Positions 41,630 through 50,074 of a stretch of DNA of 64,000 bases are shown piece after piece (positions within the stretch are counted from its first letter, which is position 1; each line of letters starts with the position of its first letter). The DNA is from Mycobacterium gallinarum (GTDB taxonomy: Bacteria; Actinomycetota; Actinomycetes; Mycobacteriales; Mycobacteriaceae), in NCBI RefSeq assembly GCF_010726765.1, contig NZ_AP022601.1, forward strand, positions 4,154,001-4,218,000, in the 5' to 3' direction. The notes under the pieces are model-generated. The model saw nothing but the letters and a program-made list of their open reading frames with translations, was not told the DNA's origin and ran no database searches. The translations under genes were made by a program, and so were the position numbers.

Positions 41630-42211
41630 TCAGCGCACGAGCGGCGCCAGGTGGGTTCTGGCGTAGGTGGCGACCGCATCGTCGTCGGTCACGTCGAGCA
41701 CGCCGGTGCTGACCTGAACCAGCGAGACGGCCAACCGGATGTGCAGTTCGGAAACGGCGAGCAGGTCGTCGTCCGGCATCGTCGCGCCCGCCGCGCGCAG
41801 CGCCTTGGCCATCGAGGTGGCCGCACTGCTCAGGAAGGCTCTCGCCTCGTCGAACATTCCCGTCACCGCGGTGAAGTCGCCGTCCAACTGCAGGAACCGG
41901 CGCATCACCGGTTCACCGGTGAGTAGCCGGACCCCTTCGCGGAATGTCGCAACCGCGGCGTCGGCGGGTCCGCTGTCGATCGCCACGGTCTGCAGCCGCG
42001 CCATCGCGAAATCGAAAGTCTGCCTGCCCAGTTCGGTGACCAATGCCTCCCGGCTGGGGAAGCGCCGGTACAGGGTGCTGCGGCTGACACCCGCTTGCCG
42101 CGCGATGACTTCCATGCTCAGCCGGCCCACGCCGACGAGCGCCACCTCCTCGGCGGCGGCCTTCAGAATCGCAGCCTCCTGCTCGGTGGGGCTGGCGTTG
42201 GTGCGGCGCAT
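41630..42211 (-). CDS. TetR-family transcriptional regulator
   Basis: 193 residues. The N-terminal helix-turn-helix RLSMEVIARQAGVSRSTLYRRFPSREALV is a textbook TetR domain, and the C-terminal half is an all-helical ligand-binding domain ending ATYARTHLAPLVR. It sits 13 bp after the MpaB-type oxygenase gene on the same strand, in one transcript whose promoter carries a 29-bp palindrome (43202-43230). It is therefore probably autoregulated together with that oxygenase. Ligand not predictable. Confidence 0.87.
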   Translation of the reverse strand: MRRTNASPTEQEAAILKAAAEEVALVGVGRLSMEVIARQAGVSRSTLYRRFPSREALVTELGRQTFDFAMARLQTVAIDSGPADAAVATFREGVRLLTGEPVMRRFLQLDGDFTAVTGMFDEARAFLSSAATSMAKALRAAGATMPDDDLLAVSELHIRLAVSLVQVSTGVLDVTDDDAVATYARTHLAPLVR

Positions 42212-42224
42212 CCAGTCAGCCTAA

Positions 42225-43181
42225 TCAGCGAACGGGGCAGCCAGTCGGCGGCGCGAACGAATCCAGCGCAACCGACCGATGCACATGGACCAGTTTCTCG
42301 TATTCGATTCGATTGCGCGCCAACGGGATCAGCAACAGCTTGTCGGGAAGTACCCGCCACGCCAGCTGCAGTACACGGGTGTACAACGCGAACTCGAGGT
42401 CGTGGCGCGACTCCCACCGGAAGCCGGTCAGCTCGCGGATCCCTGGATGCAGGATGCCGAAGGAACACACCTTGAGCACGTGGCCCGCGACCGGTCGCAA
42501 CACCAGCCACGGCGGCGTCAGCAGCCGGCGCAACGGCGCGGGGAGCACCAGGGTCGGCAGGGGCAGCCGGGTCAGATCGAGAGTGACCCTCTGCAGGAAT
42601 GCGTTGGCCTGCAGTTCATCCCGGACCATCGATTCGTAGTAGTCCTCGGCTTCGGCATAGGTCGCAGGCAACTTCGAGTTCTTGCCCGGCAACTCGAGCG
42701 CCGAGAAGGCGTCGAGCAGTTGGGCGTAGGCGAGTTCACGTTCGGCGTCGGACAGCACGATTCCGGTACACGGCGTGAAGGAGTTGAGCACCACGAACAT
42801 TCCGCTGACCGCAATCCAGTTCCACAGTTTGGGGTCGAGCGCGCTGTAGCGCACGTCGGCGAAGTCGCCGGTGCCCTTACCTCGCACCTCGCGGTGCATC
42901 GTTTTGAGTCGGTCGGCCTCGGCGACCTTGTCGGTGGCGTCGCCCCAGATGGCGAGTAGGGCCGAAAACCCGCTGCGCACACCACGATCAGCGAAGTTGG
43001 CGGCAAAACGCCCGGTCTTGTCGACCGCCGCCGCCACCGGCACCAGGGCAACCTCGTCGAATGCGGCAGCGCCGAAGAAGCCCCCGAGGGTGCTCCCGCT
43101 GTGTTTACGGAACTCGACCAGAACCTTCGGCCGTACCGATCCGGTGTCGTGCGTCGCGGAAGTCTCGGCAGCTGCGGTCAT
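42225..43181 (-). CDS. Oxygenase MpaB family protein (DUF2236)
   Basis: 318 residues. DUF2236/MpaB-type proteins are heme-containing oxygenases such as latex-clearing protein. STLGGFFGAAAFDEVALVPVAAAV near residue 30 and the central FADVRYSALDPKLWNWIAVSGMFVVLNSF block are typical. The start is ATG 43181 with GGAGGG well spaced; the frame extends to 43208 but those codons lie in the palindromic promoter. Cotranscribed with the TetR gene. It probably oxidises a hydrophobic substrate, which the TetR might sense. Confidence 0.83.
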   Translation of the reverse strand: MTAAAETSATHDTGSVRPKVLVEFRKHSGSTLGGFFGAAAFDEVALVPVAAAVDKTGRFAANFADRGVRSGFSALLAIWGDATDKVAEADRLKTMHREVRGKGTGDFADVRYSALDPKLWNWIAVSGMFVVLNSFTPCTGIVLSDAERELAYAQLLDAFSALELPGKNSKLPATYAEAEDYYESMVRDELQANAFLQRVTLDLTRLPLPTLVLPAPLRRLLTPPWLVLRPVAGHVLKVCSFGILHPGIRELTGFRWESRHDLEFALYTRVLQLAWRVLPDKLLLIPLARNRIEYEKLVHVHRSVALDSFAPPTGCPVR

Positions 43182-43201
43182 GGCGCCCTCCGAAGTATCG
43201 G

Positions 43202-43238
43202 TTGACACAAAGACTAGCTATTTGTGTCAACATGTCAA
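43202..43238 (-). promoter_or_regulatory. Promoter with 10-bp-arm palindrome for the MpaB/TetR operon
   Basis: Perfect inverted repeat TTGACACAAA (43202-43211) / TTTGTGTCAA (43221-43230) with a 9-bp spacer. Minus-strand promoter elements fit around it: -35 TTGACA at 43238-43233 and -10 TAGTCT at 43216-43211, spacer 16 bp. The palindrome overlaps the -10 and the spacer, so bound protein would block RNA polymerase. TetR-family regulators bind such sites; the operon contains a TetR gene. Confidence 0.75.
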
Positions 43239-43247
43239 TGACCGCCG

Positions 43248-44432
43248 CTAAGACTCGCCTTCCAGCGTCAGCACCGCGATGTCGGGCGGTGCGCCGATCC
43301 GGACGGGCGGCCCCCAGAACCCCGCCCCGCGGGTGACGTACAACTGGGTGTCGTCAACGATCGACAGGCCCGCCAGTGACGGCTGCACCATTTCGACCAC
43401 GTAGTGAAAGGGCCACATCTGCCCGCCGTGGGTGTGCCCGGACAGCTGCAGGTCGACTCCGCGGGCGGCGGCCTCGGACACCATGACCGGTTGGTGCGCG
43501 AGCAGGATCGTCGGTCGTGAGTCGTCGACGCCCGCAAGGGCGCTGTCGAAGTCGGGCGGGTCGTCGCGTTGCTCGCCCGCGATGTCGTTGATGCCCGCGA
43601 GGTCGAAGGCGGCGCCGCCGCGGCGGATCGCGGTGTTCTCGTTGCGCAGCGTCTGGACCCCGAACCGCTCCAGCTCGTTCAGCCATTCGGCGGTGTCCTC
43701 AATGAAGTACTCGTGGTTGCCGGTGACGAAGAATGTGCCCTCCGGTGCGGCCAGATCCTGAAACGGTGCGGCCGCGGGCCCGAGTTCGGCCACGGTGCCG
43801 TCCACCAGATCCCCGACGATCGCGACCAGGTCGACCTGCGCGGCGTTGATGGTGTCGACGATGCGCTCGGTGTGCGCCCGCCCCACCAGCGGCCCGAGAT
43901 GGATATCGGACACCAACGCGATGCGGAACCCGCCGAACGCGGGATCCAACCGCCGCAGTCGCACCGGAACCTGCAGCAGGTCAGGCGGTCCCAGCGCGGT
44001 GGCCGTGCCGACGCCGACGAGGCCGACCGACGCCGCCCCGGCGGCGACCGCACTCGCTCGCGCGAGGAACATCCGGCGATTCAGCGCATGGCGATCGGGC
44101 TCGGCAGGCTCTTCGGGTGGTTTTGGTGCTTGCGGTTGTCGCTTGGCCCAGCCGCGCAACGCCAGCCGCACCGGCTCGAGGGCGAGCAATGTGAGGAACA
44201 AATAGACGAGCACCCCGAACCACAGGTAGCCCGGCCACGCGTACCAGCCGGCCTTGGAGACGTCGGTGAACCGCGGCACGACGAGCGCCGCCAGCAGCAG
44301 CACCCCCAGCCCGACGAGCACCGCCGTCAGGGTCCGTCGGGTGCGGCCCGGCCGGGTGGTGTCCTTGACGGACCGCTTCCACACATAGACGTTCATGAGC
44401 GCCAGGACCGCGCTGAGCACCACGATGAACAT
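43248..44432 (-). CDS. Membrane-anchored metallophosphoesterase (YkuE-like)
   Basis: 394 residues. N-terminal membrane helices FIVVLSAVLALMNVYVW and LTAVLVGLGVLLLAALVV, a further pair around GYLWFGVLVYLFLTLLALE, and a Tat-like RRMFLARASAVAAGAASVG segment at about 145. The calcineurin-like catalytic domain follows: VSDIHLG, VGDLVDG, TGNHE, HQPVM, and SGHTHGGQ, all metal-ligand motifs. The active site thus faces outside. It may hydrolyse phospholipid or nucleotide diesters. ATG 44432 is used; upstream codons are antisense to helD. Divergent from helD across a palindrome. Confidence 0.87.
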   Translation of the reverse strand: MFIVVLSAVLALMNVYVWKRSVKDTTRPGRTRRTLTAVLVGLGVLLLAALVVPRFTDVSKAGWYAWPGYLWFGVLVYLFLTLLALEPVRLALRGWAKRQPQAPKPPEEPAEPDRHALNRRMFLARASAVAAGAASVGLVGVGTATALGPPDLLQVPVRLRRLDPAFGGFRIALVSDIHLGPLVGRAHTERIVDTINAAQVDLVAIVGDLVDGTVAELGPAAAPFQDLAAPEGTFFVTGNHEYFIEDTAEWLNELERFGVQTLRNENTAIRRGGAAFDLAGINDIAGEQRDDPPDFDSALAGVDDSRPTILLAHQPVMVSEAAARGVDLQLSGHTHGGQMWPFHYVVEMVQPSLAGLSIVDDTQLYVTRGAGFWGPPVRIGAPPDIAVLTLEGES

Positions 44433-44439
44433 CGGCCGC

Positions 44440-44457
44440 CAGCTTATGCATAAGCTG
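44440..44457. promoter_or_regulatory. 18-bp perfect palindrome between divergent genes
   Basis: CAGCTTATG/CATAAGCTG is fully self-complementary. It lies 8 bp from the phosphoesterase start and 75 bp before the helD start, so one bound dimer could control both divergent genes. No factor is assigned. Confidence 0.6.
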
Positions 44458-44531
44458 CATTGCGCCTGCTCAGAGCGGACCGTGTAGGAAGCGACAATGG
44501 AGCGACCGACCAGCTGACGATTTGGGGGCAT

Positions 44532-46700
44532 GTGTCTAAGCAGGACTACGACGACGAGCTGCGCTCCGAGCAGACCTACGTCGACGGGTTGTACACACGG
44601 CTGGACGCCGAACGCGCGCGGGTGAAGGGCAAGTACAGCGACGCGCTCGGAGCCCCGGTGGACCGCATGGACGGCGGCACGCTCGTGGCACGCGACGTCG
44701 AGGTGCGAGCATTGGCCAAACAGGCCGCTCGCCTCGAGGTTGCCGACGGCGGGCTGTGCTTCGGCCGGCTCGACAGCGTCACCGGCGAGCGGTCGTACAT
44801 CGGCCGCATCGGCATTCTCGACGAAGACAAGGAGCCGCTGCTGCTCGATTGGCGCGCGCCCGCGGCTCGCGCGTTCTACATCGCGACCGCCGCGACGCCG
44901 GAGGACATGCGCCTGCGCCGCCAGTTCCACACCCGCGGGCGACGGATCGTCGACTTCACCGACGAAGTGCTCGGCCGTCCCACCGGCGACGAACGTGGGG
45001 ATGCGGCACTGTTGGCCGCGATCAACGCGCCGCGCGGCGAGGGCATGCGCGACATCGTCGCGACGATCCAGGCCGAGCAGGACGAGATCATTCGCAGCGA
45101 TCATCTCGGCGTGATGGTGATCGAGGGCGGACCCGGCACCGGCAAGACTGTGGTGGCGCTGCACCGCGTGGCCTATCTGCTGTACACCCAGCGCAAGCGC
45201 ATGGAACGCCACGGTGTCCTCGTGATCGGCCCCAACCCGGCGTTTCTCGACCACATCGGCCGGGTGCTCCCGTCGCTGGGCGAGTCCGATGTCGTGTTCA
45301 TGACGGTCGGTGACCTCGTACCCGGTCTGCGCACCACCGCCGAGGAGGCCGACGAGGTCGCGCGGCTCAAAGGCTCTTTGAAGATGCTCGACGTGCTGGC
45401 CGCCGCCGTCGCGGATCGGCAACGGCTGCCTAAGGATCCGCTCCCGATCGAGCTGTCGGACGTCACGGTGCGCATCGACGCCGAGACCGCGGAGTGGGCC
45501 CGCGAGGAGGCACGGACGAGCGACCGGCCGCACAACGAAGCTCGCGAGGTGTTCACCGAGATCGTCACGTACGTCCTCACCGAGCGCGCGATCGCGCGGA
45601 TCGGCAAGGGCTGGCTCACCCGCGACGACCGCGATGCGTGGGAACAGCTGCGCACCAACCTGATCGACGAGCTCGCCGACAACGCCGCGTTCACCGCCGC
45701 GCTCGACGAACTCTGGCCGAAGCTCACGCCGCAGACTCTGCTGTCCGAGCTGTACTCGTCGCGCGAACGTCTACGCGCCGCGAAGGCGGACGAGGTGCTG
45801 TACCGCGCCGACGGCGACGCCTGGACCATCGCCGATGTGCCACTGCTCGACGAACTCGTCGACCTGCTTGGCCGCGACAAGACCGCCGACGACACCGCCG
45901 CGCGGGAACGCAACGCCGAAGCCGCGTACGCCGCCGGCGTGCTCGACCTGCTCGTCAGCCGCGAGGATCTGATGGACGACGAGGACCATCTGCTCGCCCA
46001 GGACCTGCTCTACGCCGAGGATCTGGCCGAACGCTTCATCGAGCGCGATACCCGGGAACTCACCGAACGCGCTGCCGCAGAACGGGATTGGACCTACGGG
46101 CACGTCGTGGTCGACGAGGCGCAGGAACTGTCCGAGATGGACTGGCGGGTGCTGATGCGCCGCTGTCCGAACCGTTCGTTCACCGTGGTCGGCGATCTGG
46201 CCCAGCGCCGGTCGGCGGCCGGCGCGACGACCTGGGACACGATGCTCGAACCGTATGTGCCAGGCCGGTGGGTCTACCGTTCCCTTTCGGTGAACTACCG
46301 CACGCCCGCAGAGATCATGGCCGTCGCCGCCGCGCTGCTCGCGGAGTTCGCACCCGACATCCGACCTCCGGACTCGGTGCGCGCGTGCGGGGTCATGCCG
46401 TGGTCACGGCAGGTCACCGATGACGAGATGGCCTCGGCCATCGACGAATTCGTTGACGTGGAGGCGCAGCGGGAGGGCACCAGTGTGGTGATCGGGCCAC
46501 CGGATGTGCCCGGTGCGGTGCCGCCGTCGGAGACCAAGGGTCTGGAGTTCGACGCCGTGTTGGTGGTCGACCCGGACCGGATCCTGACCATGGGACCGCG
46601 GGGCGCGGCCGAGCTGTATGTCGCGCTGACCCGAGCCACCCAGCGTCTCGGTGTGCTGCACCGTGCGCCGCTGCCGACGGCGCTGAGCGGACTCGCCTGA
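44532..46700 (+). CDS. helD: HelD-type RNA polymerase-associated helicase-like ATPase
   Basis: 722 residues, SF1 UvrD-like. N-terminal helical arm SKQDYDDELRSEQTYVDGLYTRLDAERARVK, long and charged, would insert into the RNA polymerase secondary channel. The WRAPAARAFYIATAATPEDMRLRR block is typical of actinobacterial HelD. Walker A GGPGTGKT at about 199-206, Walker B VVVDEAQELSEMDW, and TKGLEF near the C-terminus are intact. HelD removes stalled RNA polymerase from DNA or RNA; related HelR proteins counter rifamycins. The GTG 44532 has GGGGG upstream. M. tuberculosis lacks HelD as far as I recall. Confidence 0.85.
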   Translation: MSKQDYDDELRSEQTYVDGLYTRLDAERARVKGKYSDALGAPVDRMDGGTLVARDVEVRALAKQAARLEVADGGLCFGRLDSVTGERSYIGRIGILDEDKEPLLLDWRAPAARAFYIATAATPEDMRLRRQFHTRGRRIVDFTDEVLGRPTGDERGDAALLAAINAPRGEGMRDIVATIQAEQDEIIRSDHLGVMVIEGGPGTGKTVVALHRVAYLLYTQRKRMERHGVLVIGPNPAFLDHIGRVLPSLGESDVVFMTVGDLVPGLRTTAEEADEVARLKGSLKMLDVLAAAVADRQRLPKDPLPIELSDVTVRIDAETAEWAREEARTSDRPHNEAREVFTEIVTYVLTERAIARIGKGWLTRDDRDAWEQLRTNLIDELADNAAFTAALDELWPKLTPQTLLSELYSSRERLRAAKADEVLYRADGDAWTIADVPLLDELVDLLGRDKTADDTAARERNAEAAYAAGVLDLLVSREDLMDDEDHLLAQDLLYAEDLAERFIERDTRELTERAAAERDWTYGHVVVDEAQELSEMDWRVLMRRCPNRSFTVVGDLAQRRSAAGATTWDTMLEPYVPGRWVYRSLSVNYRTPAEIMAVAAALLAEFAPDIRPPDSVRACGVMPWSRQVTDDEMASAIDEFVDVEAQREGTSVVIGPPDVPGAVPPSETKGLEFDAVLVVDPDRILTMGPRGAAELYVALTRATQRLGVLHRAPLPTALSGLA

Positions 46701-46702
46701 AT

Positions 46703-47422
46703 CTATTTCCAGGCGAACACGGGTTGTTCGAGCTCGTCGACCGGATCGGTGCGGCCCTCGAGGCAGAGCCAGCGCAGCTGCAGCAGGACCGCGCCGGTGG
46801 GTGCGTGGATCAGGTCGTTGCCCAACGGGATCTGCACGACGGGGCGCGGGCTCTCGGGGATGGTGATGAACCGCGGCGAATCGTCGCGCTGCAATTGATG
46901 CAGCCCGACACGGTAGACCGCCACCACCTCGTCGGGTGCGGGACGCAGGTCCAGCCGGCCGCCGCCCCAGATGACCACCGGCGTGATCACGTAGCCGGAC
47001 CGCGTCGGGTAGTCGTCGAGCAGACCCAGCACCGACGAGTGCGGCAGCGTGACACCGACCTCCTCGTCCAGCTCGCGTAACGCCGCGTCGACGGCATCCT
47101 CGCCCGGGTCCAGCCGGCCACCGGGCAGCGCCCACTGCGCGGGGTGCGACGTCAGCCGCGACGTCCTTCGGCAGAGCAGAAACGCGGCGCCGCCAGAGAC
47201 GTCGACCATGCGGCCATCGAGGCCCTCCTCCGGCATCAGCCGACCGTCAATCCAGTCGTCGACGTTCGCGGGATCGACCCGATCCTCCCCGAGTTCGGAC
47301 TCGACCAGGACCACCGCGACGGCGGCGTGCCGCTTCGTCGGATCGGTCACGGCGCGGCGCCGGTGCCCGGCGAGTTGGGCACGCACCTGTTCGCGGAGTG
47401 CGTCGTCGTAGGTCACGGTCAC
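46703..47422 (-). CDS. NUDIX hydrolase
   Basis: 239 residues. The Nudix box is complete at WALPGGRLDPGEDAVDAA followed by RELDEEVG, with the catalytic glutamates; LPHSSVLGLLDDYPTRSGYVITPVV is the substrate-loop region. NUDIX enzymes hydrolyse nucleoside diphosphates linked to other groups, often coenzyme A, NADH or damaged nucleotides. The start is GTG 47422; the frame extends to 47548, which overlaps the divergent MarR gene. It converges on helD with a 2-bp gap. Specificity not evident. Confidence 0.87.
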   Translation of the reverse strand: MTVTYDDALREQVRAQLAGHRRRAVTDPTKRHAAVAVVLVESELGEDRVDPANVDDWIDGRLMPEEGLDGRMVDVSGGAAFLLCRRTSRLTSHPAQWALPGGRLDPGEDAVDAALRELDEEVGVTLPHSSVLGLLDDYPTRSGYVITPVVIWGGGRLDLRPAPDEVVAVYRVGLHQLQRDDSPRFITIPESPRPVVQIPLGNDLIHAPTGAVLLQLRWLCLEGRTDPVDELEQPVFAWK

Positions 47423-47485
47423 CGCTCGACCATATGCAGGCGCATGCCGGCGAAAACGATTGGTCCCGGTAAATATGTATGTGCT

Positions 47486-47950
47486 ATGCATATATGCGTG
47501 CCGCATTCGCGATACGACCATCTCGACGAGCTGCTGACGCGCCTTCATGTCGTACGTCAGCGGCCGAGTTGGCGTCGGCGGCTCCTCGAGGGAGACCCGG
47601 TCGCGAACGTGTCAACGCTGCGCGTGCTGCGGGCCGTCGAGAACTCCGGCGACGGGGCCTCGGTCAGCGACGTCGCCGAGTACATGGCCGTCGAGCATTC
47701 GACCGCCAGCCGCACGGTTGGCGCCGTCGTCGCCGCCGGGCTGCTGACAAAGGCGTTCGCCACCGACGACCAACGCCGTTGCGTGCTGGTGCTGACCGAT
47801 CTCGGCCGCAGCGCACTCGCGACTGTGACGGAGCGGCGACGCGAGTTGGTCGCCAAGACGATCGCGGACTGGCCCGACTCCGACGTCGATACCCTCGTCG
47901 CCCTGTTGGAGCGACTGACCGACCGTTTCGAGAACTCGGTGAGCCGATGA
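47486..47950 (+). CDS. MarR-family regulator coupled to an MFS efflux gene
   Basis: 154 residues, winged helix with ANVSTLRVLRAVENSGDGASVSDVAEYMAVEHSTASRTVGAVVAAGLLTKAFATDDQRR in the standard MarR order (recognition helix around HSTASRTVGAVVAAG). The ATG at 47486 sits in an AT-rich palindromic stretch with TATGCATA; the GTG at 47498 is an alternative start, and no ribosome binding site is present, so leaderless translation is possible. Its stop overlaps the start of the MFS gene (ATGA), a typical repressor/efflux unit responding to the effluxed compound. Confidence 0.82.
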   Translation: MHICVPHSRYDHLDELLTRLHVVRQRPSWRRRLLEGDPVANVSTLRVLRAVENSGDGASVSDVAEYMAVEHSTASRTVGAVVAAGLLTKAFATDDQRRCVLVLTDLGRSALATVTERRRELVAKTIADWPDSDVDTLVALLERLTDRFENSVSR

Positions 47951-49197
47951 CCGCTGAAGTCACCGCCCCGACCGGGCCCCGCAGCGCGCTGCGGCTGATG
48001 TTCGACCCGGTCTTCGGCGCGCTCTTCTGGGGAAAGATGATCTCGGTCGTCGCCGTGTGGACGCACGGCATCGTCGCGGCGATCGTGATGTACGACGCGA
48101 CGCGATCCGCACTCATGGTGGGTCTCGTCGGCGTCGTCCAGTTCGCGCCGCAGCTGATCCTCAGTCCGACCAGCGGTAAATGGGCCGACACCGGAAACCC
48201 TGCTCGGCAGATCCTGCTCGGCCGGGTGCTGTGTGTCGCCGGCTCCGGTTTCACCGCAGCATGGCTGTTCGTCGAGCCCTCGCAGCAGGGCGTGTCCGTG
48301 GCCGCGCCCGTGCTCCTCGGGACGCTGCTCGTCGGCTTCGGGTTCGTCGTCGGTGGTCCGGCGATGCAGTCCATCGTGCCGGATCTGATTCGCGACGGTG
48401 AGCTCTCAACGGCCATGGCGCTCAACAGCATTCCCATGACGATCGGACGCATCGTCGGTCCCGCGTCCGGCGCCTATCTCGCTGCCCATCTGGGGGCGGC
48501 GGCCGGCTTCGGTGTCAGCGCCGCGTTACACCTGGTGTTTGCGGTCTGCCTTCTCATCGTGCGTTTTCCGGCGCCGCCAGTACGGTTGGACGGCACGGAC
48601 TACCGCGTCCGGGTCGCCCTGAAATACGTGTGGCGCGACCGCCCACTGCTGCTGGCGTTGATCGCGGTGGGGGCGGTCGGATTCGCCTCCGACTCATCGA
48701 TCACGTTGGCCCCATCGATGGCCGATGAACTGGGCGGCGACGCACGTCTGATCGGGGTGCTGTCGGCGAGCTTCGGCATCGGCGCGGCACTGGGGATGGC
48801 GGCGCTGGCGATCATGGGCGGCCGGATGGCGTCGGCGAACGTGTCGGCGATCGGATTGGCGGGGCTGGGTGCGGGCTGCGGCGTGCTCGTGGCCGCGCCG
48901 GAACCTGCGCTCGCGATCGGCGGGTTCGCGCTGGCGGGCCTGGGCTTCGGCTGGGCGATGACCGGGCTGAGCACCGTCGTGCAGGAGCGCGCCCCCGAGG
49001 AGTTGCGGGGCCGGATCATGGCGCTCTGGCTCGTGGGCTTCCTCGGGTCACGACCGCTCGCCGCCGCGCTGCTCGGCGGAACCGCCGACGCGTTCAGCGT
49101 GCACGCGGCCTTCGCCGTGGCCGCCGTGCTGTGCCTCCTGGTTGCGCTGTGGTGCCGACCGTCGAACATCACCGGCCCGCTGCCCGTCCGGGCTTGA
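47947..49197 (+). CDS. MFS transporter (efflux type)
   Basis: 416 residues with 12 hydrophobic helices. It begins with the GKMISVVAVWTHGIVAAIVMYDATRSALMVGLVGVVQFAPQLI region of the DHA/MFS_3 family and has PTSGKWADTGNPARQ between helices 2 and 3 and a typical large central loop. It probably exports drugs or toxic metabolites by proton antiport. The start ATG 47947 overlaps the MarR stop, so both are coordinately made. GTG methyltransferase gene follows 6 bp later, possibly cotranscribed. Confidence 0.86.
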   Translation: MTAEVTAPTGPRSALRLMFDPVFGALFWGKMISVVAVWTHGIVAAIVMYDATRSALMVGLVGVVQFAPQLILSPTSGKWADTGNPARQILLGRVLCVAGSGFTAAWLFVEPSQQGVSVAAPVLLGTLLVGFGFVVGGPAMQSIVPDLIRDGELSTAMALNSIPMTIGRIVGPASGAYLAAHLGAAAGFGVSAALHLVFAVCLLIVRFPAPPVRLDGTDYRVRVALKYVWRDRPLLLALIAVGAVGFASDSSITLAPSMADELGGDARLIGVLSASFGIGAALGMAALAIMGGRMASANVSAIGLAGLGAGCGVLVAAPEPALAIGGFALAGLGFGWAMTGLSTVVQERAPEELRGRIMALWLVGFLGSRPLAAALLGGTADAFSVHAAFAVAAVLCLLVALWCRPSNITGPLPVRA

Positions 49198-49203
49198 TGC
49201 CGC

Positions 49204-50043
49204 GTGGCATACACATCCGGCGACCGCGCCGACGCCAGCATGCTCACCGGAGTCTCGGAAACGGCACTGCTGACGCTGAACGGCAGGGCATATCAAGCCC
49301 GCCACCCGGACGCCATCATCGACGACCCGATGGCGATCCGGCTCGTCGATGCGATCGACTTCGACTTCGACAAGTTCGGCCGCCGCAAGGGTCAGGAGAT
49401 GGCCCTGCGGTCACTCGCCTTCGATCGAGCCGCGACGCGCTACCTTTCTCGGCATCCGAACGCCACCGTGGTCGCCCTCGCCGAAGGCCTGCAGACGAGT
49501 TTCTGGCGCCTCAGTAGTGCGTTACCCGATTACGGATTCCGTTGGATCACGGTCGATTTCCAGCCGATCATCGACCTTCGCCAGCGGCTGCTGCCGGCGT
49601 CTGAGCGCATCACCACCCTCGCGCAGTCCGCGCTGGACTACTCCTGGATGGACACCGTCGACTCGAGCGACGGTGTCTTCATCACCGCGGAGGGCTTGCT
49701 GATGTATCTGCAACCGGCCGAGGCGATGTCCCTGATCACCGAGTGTGCTCGGCGGTTTCCCGGCGGTCAGATGATCTTCGACCTCCCGCCAGTCATGGTG
49801 AAGCGCTTGGCGCCGAAGGGCATGCGCTCCTCACGGCGCTACCGCGTCCCCCCGATGCCGTTCAGCCTGTCCCCCAAGCAACTGGCCGATCTGGCCAACA
49901 CGGTGCCGGGTATCCGAGCCGTCCACGACCTGCCGATGCCCAAGGGGCGAGGCTTTGTGTTCGAGAAGTTGTTCCCGGCCTTCTGGCAGTGGAAGCCGAC
50001 GAAACAACACCGCGGCGCCTACACGCTGCTCGAATTCGGCTGA
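49204..50043 (+). CDS. SAM-dependent methyltransferase, LCMT (leucine carboxyl methyltransferase-like) family
   Basis: 279 residues of the mycobacterial PPM/LCMT-like family. SETALLTLNGRAYQARHPDAIIDDPMAIRLVDAI is the typical N-terminus, VVALAEGLQTSFWRL replaces the usual GLDTR SAM-binding core (LAEGLQTSF), and FITAEGLLMYL with its acid residue follows. In polyketide-rich mycobacteria such enzymes methylate lipid or small-molecule substrates. The GTG at 49204 immediately follows the MFS gene on the same strand, suggesting one transcript. Target unknown. Confidence 0.85.
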   Translation: MAYTSGDRADASMLTGVSETALLTLNGRAYQARHPDAIIDDPMAIRLVDAIDFDFDKFGRRKGQEMALRSLAFDRAATRYLSRHPNATVVALAEGLQTSFWRLSSALPDYGFRWITVDFQPIIDLRQRLLPASERITTLAQSALDYSWMDTVDSSDGVFITAEGLLMYLQPAEAMSLITECARRFPGGQMIFDLPPVMVKRLAPKGMRSSRRYRVPPMPFSLSPKQLADLANTVPGIRAVHDLPMPKGRGFVFEKLFPAFWQWKPTKQHRGAYTLLEFG

Positions 50044-50074
50044 CCGACGGCCGTAGGGCAGGCTGGTCCTCGAG

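Noticed and set aside
44433..45533. Extension of the phosphoesterase frame to 761 codons
   Set aside because: The upstream part is antisense to helD and not conserved; the membrane helix beginning at 44432 is the natural N-terminus.
47420..47548. N-terminal extension of the NUDIX protein
   Set aside because: It overlaps the divergent MarR start and AT-rich promoter and has no conserved sequence.
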